Assembly (NCBI GenBank): GCA_029204225.1
Contig: CM055108.1
Span: 9,848,056 to 9,912,055, forward strand
Direction of reading: 5' to 3'
From: Diphasiastrum complanatum
Taxonomy: Eukaryota > Streptophyta > Lycopodiopsida > Lycopodiales > Lycopodiaceae
Length of the DNA stretch: 64,000 nucleotides
Both the position numbers and the translations under genes were made by a program. The notes beneath the pieces were generated by a model. It did no database searches. It had not been told where the DNA came from and saw only the letters and a list, made by a program, of their open reading frames with translations. The number at the start of each line of letters is the position of its first letter. The stretch's first letter is position 1. Positions 55,642 through 64,000 of the stretch are shown one piece after another.

Positions 55642-56390
55642 TGTGAAAAATCCAGCAACTTCACACGTGTGGGGAACCACAACAAAAGTGTGAATGATCT
55701 TTACCATGCTTTATGGTAGCACATAGATCACCTGTAGAGTAATACTACAAGATACCAATAGATCTAAGGCTAGAGCACAATCTAGAATGCTACAGATCAA
55801 AGCTACACTTATTCCTCACAAATAAGAAAAGTACACAAGCAAAATAATGTATGAAGAAGACACCAATCTGGAGTTAGAGAGAGAATATAACTACAAGCAA
55901 AATAGAATGAGATCCAATTTTGACGTTATGACCTTACCAAAGCTTGATTTATCATTATAAATGAATGAGAACCATATGTACATATATAGGAGAGCATAAA
56001 TTCTTGGAACTACTAGCATTCAATGCATTCCCTATACTTATTCAAGTGTAAACTACTACCATATTGACACTTAACAGCTTGCATGCAGAAATTGCACCTA
56101 ACTTCTACCTACTTTCTCCAAATGTCAATTTTTCAACTATGAACCTACAATTCTACTTACATGTGTCCATTAGAGTATTTGCATGCTATGCATGTCTCAA
56201 TAGAAACTTAGGACACAATAATTTATGATCCTCCAATCCCATATTTGACCAATTCTATGTGTAAATCTACATGCATGTCAATCTAGACATTGTGAACATT
56301 GTTGCATGTCATACTAGACCAACTAGACTTTTTGCATGTCATTGGAACTTGATCTACCTAACTCAAACTTGTCCTATTCTACAATAATAT
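55642..56390 (-). repeat. LTR of family B
   Basis: Homologous to 19716-20363. The inner end is exact at the primer site; the outer limit is approximate. Confidence 0.7.
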
Positions 56391-56475
56391 GTGCTCAATT
56401 CAAACACCTTGAATATGTACACTCAATTTACATGGGTAGAACCCCCAAAATCAACATATGTAAGATAGATATGTT

Positions 56476-57076
56476 TTACAATTCTTCACAATGAAGAGAT
56501 GTGAGATCCATGCCTTGGATCTTCCCATGAACCAGTCTTCCATTGCTCTTTCCTTCATAAGACTCCCTCTTAATGATTGCATCATAAGAAGTAGAAACCT
56601 CAAAAACACTAGAAGCCATGAAAAAAATGATTAGTACATTCAATATAAGGATGATTGAATTACTCTCTTTTTTCAAACAAGAACTTCTACTCAATGATTT
56701 AAGTAATGACTCATATGATAATGATTCTTCCTCACTATCATTCACAATGAAATCATTCAAAGTACATCCTACTTTAGATAATTCACATACTTCTCTTCTT
56801 CTTGACTTGTGACTATCTCCCTCACCAAATCTCATGATAGAAACATTTGATCTACTCTCGTTATGAACTTGCTACAAAAATGACTTTCTTGGACTCATCA
56901 CGAAAAAATGTAGAAGAACCACCTTCTTCATGAATGCACCTAGCATCGTATTTTTCCATATGATCAAAGAAATCATTAGCAACAACCTTTTTCAAGGAAG
57001 AACCTTCACCACTTCCATTGATGAAGTTAGCTCTTTCCTTACCTTTTGCATGCTTGCACTTGCCATGAAGAACCAT
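56476..57076 (-). pseudogene. retroelement frames of unknown function
   Basis: Frames 56861-57076 (GKCKHAKGKERANFINGSGE, then LKKVVANDFFDHMEKYDARC) and 56476-56835 (a stretch of serine, leucine and acidic residues) lie where GAG-pre-integrase and integrase are expected in family A copia, but resemble neither. They may be captured or rearranged sequence. The left arm lacks the whole region. Confidence 0.4.
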
Positions 57077-57106
57077 TGAAGAACCATCATTATCCTCATA
57101 GATAGC

Positions 57107-57660
57107 CTAGTTAGCACAAAGATGAACATCTCCAAGAAGCATATTAGATCTTGACCTAGATCTAACGTAAGAAAGCTTGTTAGACTTTGCATAAGATCCA
57201 CCAATCTTATTGATGCTAAAAGGTAACTTTGGAAAGTTGAGACCAATCTCCTTATCCATTCCATTCTTTTTGTTAGCCATAACAAAAGCATCAAGCTTGA
57301 AACATCTACCTTGTCTATTGCCCCTAGCAACCAAGATTTCTTCCTTTGTAATGAAACAAGCATCACCACCAAACTCTACCATGTATGCTTTCTCTGTCAT
57401 TTGACCGACACTTAACAAATTCTTTGAAAGTGAAGGAATATAAAGAACACCATCAAGTCTTGCTTTTCTATTTGTAGAAAGACAAATAGGAATTGAACCA
57501 ATACCTTCAATCACACACTTATCACCATTGGCCATGTGTATCACTTTCTTGGCTCCATCATAAGTGACCAAAGAAGCAAAGAACTCCTTGTGACTAGTCA
57601 TGTGCGAACTAGCTCCACTATCAATCCACCATGAATATTGTCACCTTCACTTGATATTGG
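57107..57660 (-). pseudogene. copia protease and start of GAG-pre-integrase
   Basis: The minus strand near 57640-57600 reads GGLIVELVRT in one frame, a damaged DSGASSHMTSHKE site, then the open frame 57107-57601: TSHKEFFASLVTYDGAKKVI, VLYIPSLSKNLLSVGQMTEK and ITKEEILVARGNRQGRCFKL. Close to 53819-54300. The tail diverges from the family. Confidence 0.8.
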
Positions 57661-58034
57661 ACTTTGACCTATCTTTCTTCTTACTAACAAAAGAAGAAGT
57701 CTCACCTTGATCTTGACCCTTTGACCACTTGCCTTTGCCTTTGCCCTTGAACTTGCCTTTGATGAACATAGCCTCCTCTTCATATTGAGATGTTGATGTA
57801 GATCCACCTCTTGCTTGAAGCCTACACCAAAATCTCTTGCAAATCCACAATGATTGGCAAAGTCTTTTTAGTAGCAAATCTTTGAACAAAGTTAGCATGA
57901 TCATCCAACAAACCATTAAGAATAACTTGGACAAGTTCTTCTTCCTTAATGCTCTCATTAATACATGCTAGCTCATCATTAAATGCTTTAACTCTCAATG
58001 CAAAAGCATGAACACTCACTTCCTTCTTTTGCAA
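57598..58034 (-). pseudogene. copia gag (UBN2) and basic linker
   Basis: Frame 57822-58034: VHAFALRVKAFNDELACINE and VQVILNGLLDDHANFVQRFA, then, shifted, STSQYEEEAMFIKGKFKGKG (basic GKG-rich linker). The N-terminal gag is missing through a 540-bp deletion relative to the left arm. Confidence 0.8.
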
Positions 58035-58418
58035 ACTTTGAAGAATTTGTCTTCTTAGAGCTTACTCCATCAACTTCAAATAGAGATCTAATCAAAATTA
58101 GGGTTTTGACAAAATCACAAAAAATTAAATCTTCCAATTTCTACATGCAATTGCACAAATCTTTATATAGAATCTTGTAGTGTCTAATGGAGGTTTTCTA
58201 ATGCAATTCGAATCGCCCAATTTTAGTTACACACGTGTGAAATCAACCTACTTCAAGTTGATAAACCTTAATTGAGTTTTGACCTACAAAAGATCAATTC
58301 TACACATGCAAAATTCTTGATTTTTAAGTAGAAACTATTCTAGCATGCTCTATCCTCCAAATATTTGCTAAATGTGGTTGTACCTTCCATAACCTGCACC
58401 AAAAGAGATTTGATACCA

Positions 58419-59199
<781 letters not shown>

Positions 59200-60185
59200 A
59201 AGAAAACATATACAATGAGAATCAACATTTAAGAGACTACATGAAATAATATTTAAAAAGACCTATTATAAACTCAATGTGGTGCATTTGTTGTCACATT
59301 GAACATATCCACTAATCTTATGTTATTTATGTATGTACATGCAATGCCTCACACAATGATTGTATTCACAAAACATTCACTAAATTGCATTCAGAGTCTA
59401 GTGATGAAGGCACAAAAGTCCATTTAGTGAACAATATACGTGCATTCACACTAGCAAACAATATGTTGGTTGAGGTTCAAGGCTAAAATAACAAGTACTT
59501 GATTTAGATGACCTATACTTGGACTTTTTATTTTGTAGATAAACCAGAAGTTATGGTACATATGAATTGAATGTGATGGGAAAAAGATGGTACACATGCA
59601 TTGAATGTGATGGGCAAAAGATGCATGAGAGATACATTGTTGAAAATCATTTGTAGAAGTTTGGACATAAAAATGAGAGTCAAAAATTAAATCTAGGAGA
59701 GGTTGAGATTTGCTTTTGAACAATTCTTTTTTTTTAATCTTTATGCTTTTCAATTATCACTTCATTTTATTCTTTCAAATGTGTAAGCAAGACATTGAGT
59801 TCCATTTGGATGAGGATGAAATATTACTACACAAAAAAGGCTAAATTTACCCCTTTGTATTAAAGAGCATACATTTTGCAAATAACTACATTGATGATTA
59901 TTCTAATCTTCTAGCAACATACAAATGGAGTGTGTGACCATAGCTTTTCATCGTTGTTCAGGTACCTAATGTACAACATAACATCTTAATATGGATTATT
60001 ATTTTGTAACTTAGTTACAGGTTTGTATTTTTTTTTAAGAGAATTTTTACCAATTTATTGCAAAGAATATTTTCCAAATAAAATGTGGCAACTAGATCAC
60101 AAAAAGAAGTATACAAGATATTGAGCATGTCCGGAATGGATTATAAAATTTGTTTAGTAGACTATATTTTGTATATGGGTGAGCT
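59200..60185 (-). other. flank shared by both arms, no gene
   Basis: Matches 16906-17874 in reverse. Contains short direct repeats of CATTGAATGTGATGGG (about 59566-59612). No coding signal. Confidence 0.7.
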
Positions 60186-60289
60186 TTCAAAAAAAGATGA
60201 ATGTCCAACATGTCATACATCACGTTACAGAGATCACATACAAGGAGATTAAGTACCACAAAAGGTGTTATAATGTCCATTTTCCATCA

Positions 60290-60917
60290 TTCTACAATTG
60301 CAATACTTGTTTTGATATAAGCGTTTGGCACATTGATTAATGGATTTGCATGATGTTTAGTAGGATTGTTGTCCTCGTATGTAATCTAGTTCATAAATTT
60401 GCATTGCAAATTTGCTTCTTAACTTGGATGCTCCTAATCTTCAAAGCGAATGTAATGAATTATGAAAGCAATCAACATATTTTTTCAATTTATTTTTCAA
60501 CATTCTCATAATCCACACTATGATTAGAACTCTTTTATTTATAAAAGATTGCAAGTCAAAATGGAGTGTCTCATGAAAACTTCCAAAATGTTTTGTTGGC
60601 CTTCGACTAGTTTGAAACGGCTTGTCAATACTTCGCCCACATATATTAAGCATCATATCAATTCTCCATAACTCGATGCAGATTTGACAAAGAACTGGAA
60701 AAGGCAATGACCAGCTCAGCCCATTGCTTTCAAACCTAAACATCAAATACTGTCGCAACTAACATGAGACTACTCGTTTGAAACTGAAAAGGTTTATAGC
60801 TATGCAAGTTAAAGGTTGAATGGGGAAAAAAGGAAATTGGCTATGTTAAGAAACACGAAGAAACAACAGATTCTCAAAAAAAGGCACACCAATTATAGGT
60901 AAATTAACCTAGAGGTT
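60290..60917 (-). other. 3' flank of the second dirigent copy
   Basis: Reverse match to 27190-27810. An open frame here (60441-60758) is not conserved as protein and is rejected as a gene. Confidence 0.7.
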
Positions 60918-61452
60918 TTAAGCTTGTCTGCTTATGTGAAGAACGACATGGGAGCGAAAATATCCGTTTGCTACGACAGTGGAGATAAGAACCGCCAAAC
61001 CATGAGCCTCAAAGAAATCGCCAGTTCCTCCGTGGAATGCGAAAGTCCGCACTGGTATGCTGGTATCCTCTAAGAACGTAGCAGGAAGAGTGCCGATCAG
61101 CTTTCCAGTAGTGACATCCAAAGTTGAAACTACCAATATCTTCAGAGCATCAGAACTATTATGATTTGGTTGGAAAAATGTGCCCTCGGCTCTGCCTAGT
61201 TCCTTAGAGGAGAAATGGGGACATTCTGTGATCTTATCATCGAACACAACAGTATCGCCGAAGGCATAAGGAGGTGATGGATCCGGACCACCTTTACCCG
61301 CAATACGTACAGCCGTGGGATCACTGAAGCTAAAGTTTGATATAATGACCTGAACATAATATTCTTAAGTTTCTTTCTTTGGAAGTTGACGAGCATCTGC
61401 AACAACAGTAAATAGTGACCCACTATTTAGTAGTATCACTACTAAAGCAAAA
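60918..61452 (-). pseudogene. second dirigent-family copy, truncated with a nonsense codon
   Basis: The minus strand from 61452 starts in the hydrophobic leader and has the single, undamaged version of the unit duplicated in the other copy, so leader and mature region are in one frame. Eight codons into the mature part the Tyr codon of ETYEYY has become TAA. The rest is open to 60918 with FGDTVVFDDKI, ELGRAEGTFF and HGGTGDFFEAHGLA, and differs from the first copy at a handful of residues (for example P-H for P-D before FSS). The 5' end, with start codon and promoter, is replaced by copia RT sequence. Dead copy. Confidence 0.85.
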
Positions 61453-62026
61453 CAAGTCTGTTGTAGTAGCATAGGATAGTAGCAGTCGAATAGAAGTATT
61501 CTTGACCACCCGGCTAAAAGTTTTGAAGTAGTCGATATTGGGAATTTGTGAAAATCCCCTTGCCATTGTTAGTCGAGCTTTCCTTTTGTCAATACTGCCA
61601 TCTGCTTTATATTTGATTAGAAAGATTCATTTGCAGTCGATTATCTTTCTGTCTGCTGGCAGCTTGGTGACACAATCCATGTGTTGTCCTTTAGTAGTGA
61701 GTTGTTCTCCTTGTCCATAGCTTCTTTCCAAAGATCTTAATCGGCTTGTGACAATATAGCTTCCTCAACTGTGATTGGCTCTTGAATAGTGTAGTGAGCA
61801 ATCTCATCACTGTATTGGACAAGCTGAGTTCAAATTCTTGATCTTCTGTTTGAGGCTTCTGACTGCAAAATTTGACTGTGTCGACTAATCCTGAGTTGCA
61901 GCTTCGTTATCGTCCTTTGAATCTGACTTTATAGGTTGACTGCATGAAAGAATCGAAATAATATTTCGATATGTATTAGTTGTCGGGGCATAAATTATAG
62001 ACTGTTGTTGGTCCTTGCCCTTCAAA

Positions 62027-62221
62027 TCAATGACCTTCAATGAAAGTCACATCCTTGTTAGTAAAAACTTTATAGGTTTCAATATTGTATAGTCGATACA
62101 TTCTGTTAGAAGAACAATAGCCAACAAAACTAGTTTTGAATGAATGCTCATCAAGTTTCTTTCTGTTGTCCTTTGGGACATGAGCATAGGCAGTGCATCC
62201 GATTACTCTCAAATATTTCAA
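62027..62221 (-). pseudogene. copia integrase C-terminal part
   Basis: KYLRVIGCTAYAHVPKDNRK and KTSFVGYCSSNRMYRLYN followed by KVFTNKDVTFIEGH, the standard end of the copia integrase fold. Confidence 0.85.
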
Positions 62222-62317
62222 TGAAGGTTTGGATCCTGTCTAAACTTCATGAGGGCTTTTGATGTCAGGTAGGCCTTTAGTAATACATCAATTCTGCACG
62301 TAAGCTAGTCCATTCAA

Positions 62318-62593
62318 CTATGGAAAATAGGAAGCAACAAATTGCTGTTCGATGCCAGTAGCTGAACAATAGTCTTTGAACTCATTTGAGATGTATTCAT
62401 CGCCATTGTCGCTCTTGAGAGATTTAATTATTTTTCCTATCTGCAACTCAGCACGATCCTTGTATTGCTTGAATAATTGGAAGGATTCAGATTTGTGCTT
62501 CATAAAATTTACAACAGTCTTTTTAGAATAGTCATCAATAAATGTAATAAAGAATTTTGTACCAAGCAGTGATGGTGTCTCGTTGGGCCACAT
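62318..62593 (-). pseudogene. copia integrase core
   Basis: KFFITFIDDYSKKTVVNFMK and KIIKSLKSDNGDEYISNEFK (second catalytic Asp), then YCSATGIEQQFVASYFPQLN, where the catalytic Glu of NGVAERKN is changed to LNGLAYVQN. Non-functional. Its first Asp lies upstream in a different frame (HTDICGP-like). Confidence 0.85.
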
Positions 62594-62825
62594 ATATCAG
62601 TATGTACAATGTCTAGCAAATCTTTAGATATGTGTTCTTGATTTGACTTAAATGGCCTTGTTGTTTATTTTCCTATGATGGAACTCTGACAGACATGTTG
62701 GTCAACAATTTGATAGTCTAAATCAAGAATTGAAGAACGCTAAGACATGTGAGCAATCGATATATGACTAAGGTGGCCACGTGTATACTGCCAAATCGGT
62801 TCTTTATTAATAGATATTGAACTGC

Positions 62826-63029
62826 TTAAGCACGATCAGTCGAAGAATAACACTGAGTGAGCCTACAGAGATATCTTTGTCTCTTTTTGAGTGCAAGAAT
62901 TCTCTTGCATTTATCAAAGATTTTATATGAATTTGTCTCAAACTCTACCTTGTATCCTAAATCAATAATTAGACTGACTGACAATAGATTTGTCGTTAGG
63001 TTCGAGACATACCGTACATTTGGTATCAA
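62826..63029 (-). pseudogene. copia protease end / GAG-pre-integrase
   Basis: NVRYVSNLTTNLLSVSLIID and LGYKVEFETNSYKIFD followed by KRQRYLCRL. The zinc-binding HRRLGHL part continues in broken frames below 62826. Confidence 0.75.
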
Positions 63030-63467
63030 CTTCGACAGTCCATTCTAAAAATTCAGTCTTACAATACCTACGAAAGTCGTTCCATCCCTAAGCTTCCACT
63101 AGGAAATGGCTTGCTCATCAACACTGGGAAGTAGTTCGGTTCTAGCGACTATTTCTCACAATTCCTTGGCCATCAGTACTACTCTCATCTTGAATTTCCA
63201 CAAGTGGTAATTTGAACCATCGAGTTTGTCCACCATTAGAGCAGACTGTGATTGCGAATACATTGGGAAGTTCAAGATGACTGTATACAGGTAGTAGATT
63301 ATATGACTGGAGACATTTTTAGTAAGTGTCTAGTCTGCATCAGAACTATCGTTCTGATGCTGTAAGCTCTATATCTGCTCTGATACTATGTGGGTATCGG
63401 ATAAATGAATCATAGAGTAGAAACTATAGCTTTGATACCATGTCGGAATTCTGACAGGGAAACATGC

Positions 63468-64000
63468 TCAGAGAAACCAAGTCTCCAACTCTGTTCTTGA
63501 AGCTAGATAAACTTTATATCTATGATTGTTGACTTTAGTTTCCAAGCTGAGTTTTAGCAAAAGACGAGAATTAATAAAATTATGAGTAGAACCACTGTCC
63601 AATAGAATACTCACTTCTTGATCTTTAACTGTGCCAATTAATTGAAAAAGTTCATTAGGCAAGAAAGAAGTAGTATTGAAAGAACATTCACACTCACAAT
63701 TTGTCAGGTTAATTTCAAAAGTCTCACCATTATTCGTTGGGATCTCGATCATGTGTGCCGACATTTTCTTCCTTTCTAGACAAAATTTCATCATATGTTC
63801 AGGCTTTTTACAGACGAAACATAAGTTCTCTTTCTTAGCTTTTTCCTGGGACATAGATTCCCTGAAATTCTTTTTCTTCGGTTTCCGGGGTTCCGATGCT
63901 GCTTGATCCAATTCGTCAAAATATTTTGCTTGGTCTGAACCGCGCTTCTTCCCCTTCTTGGTCTTCAAGGTGGTAGGAATTTGCGCAAATTGCTTCTTGG
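63468..64000 (-). pseudogene. Ty3/gypsy gag zinc knuckle and protease, runs off the window
   Basis: Open minus frame 63468-63968 (166 codons): a lysine-rich stretch, a zinc knuckle CFVCKKPEHMMKFC (CX2CX4HX4C), then the aspartic protease site LLDSGSTHNFINSRLLLKL. This is the end of gypsy gag and start of pol; the remaining pol is replaced by the copia LTR stub. The gag N-terminus would be beyond 64000. Whether the full element is intact cannot be seen. Confidence 0.8.

Larger units (their letters stand above)
61453..63448 (-). mobile_element. copia remnant, gag to RT start
   Basis: Minus strand: LTR stub (63441-63448 and perhaps to 63467), primer site TGGTATCAAAGC (63440-63429), gag start VDKLDGSNYHLWKFKMRVVL near 63230, protease end and GAG-pre-integrase (63029-62826), integrase (62593-62027), linker, and RT start ARLTMARGFSQIPNIDYFKT (61590-61530) running to about 61453, where dirigent sequence begins. 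Many frame breaks. RT palm, RNase H and 3' LTR are missing. Confidence 0.85.

Noticed and set aside
60441-60758. 105-codon minus-strand frame near the second dirigent copy
   Set aside because: Lies in the duplicated 3' flank of dirigent; the first copy does not keep the frame, so it is not a gene.

Overview
The window is nuclear DNA from a land plant with a large, AT-rich, transposon-dominated genome. The evidence is a spliced plant-type mitochondrial carrier gene with GT/AG introns (one of about 7.2 kb), dirigent-family sequences, many Ty1/copia and Ty3/gypsy fragments with tRNA-Met-type primer sites, non-LTR (LINE) remnants, MITE-like elements and very long CT/GA microsatellites. No bacterial, organellar or rRNA genes were seen. 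The long intron and heavy nesting would suit a gymnosperm, fern or other large-genome plant, but the sequence alone does not fix the species.

Layout. 1-3400: decayed gypsy (+), copia (-) and gypsy (-) pol fragments, probably inside an intron. 4249-12514: the last four exons of a mitochondrial carrier gene resembling plant SAMTL (+); the last intron holds microsatellites, a foldback element, a palindrome cluster and LINE remnants with a copia scrap. 12515-14640: 3' flank. 14690-15850: copia (-) remnant. 16140-16906: a copy of the dirigent-gene promoter with no gene. 16906-20908: left arm of a large inverted duplication made of copia LTR/gag and a second LTR plus leader. 20908-24384: gypsy pieces in both orientations. 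25830-27810: a dirigent gene with its promoter, TATA box and flank, broken by a 22-bp tandem duplication. 28740-34375: a complete-looking LTR element with gag and unusual accessory ORFs but no pol. 34951-36290: tandem repeats and a (CT)n tract. 36273-40440: two copia elements head to head; the plus-strand one keeps integrase C-terminus, RT and RNase H.

41040-50395 is a stack of three insertions. A gypsy-type gag-pol (+) is split by a pol-less copia derivative (-) with target-site duplication AAGAA, and that is split by a 4.6-kb non-coding LTR element with matching LTRs and target-site duplication ATAAC. 50396-55100 is a patchwork of copia LTR, gag, protease and RT fragments with a second MITE copy. 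55110-60185 is the right arm of the inverted duplication. 60290-61452 is a second, dead dirigent copy (-), cut by a copia RT. 61453-64000 is copia (-) followed by gypsy gag-protease (-) running off the end.

Only the carrier gene looks functional, and its 5' exons lie outside the window. Both dirigent copies are disrupted, in different ways. Everything else is mobile-element sequence at different ages; the youngest by structure is the 42521-47129 element. The least ordinary objects are the pol-less element at 28740-34375, the hairpin-bearing non-coding element at 42521-47129, and the inverted duplication tied to dirigent sequences.
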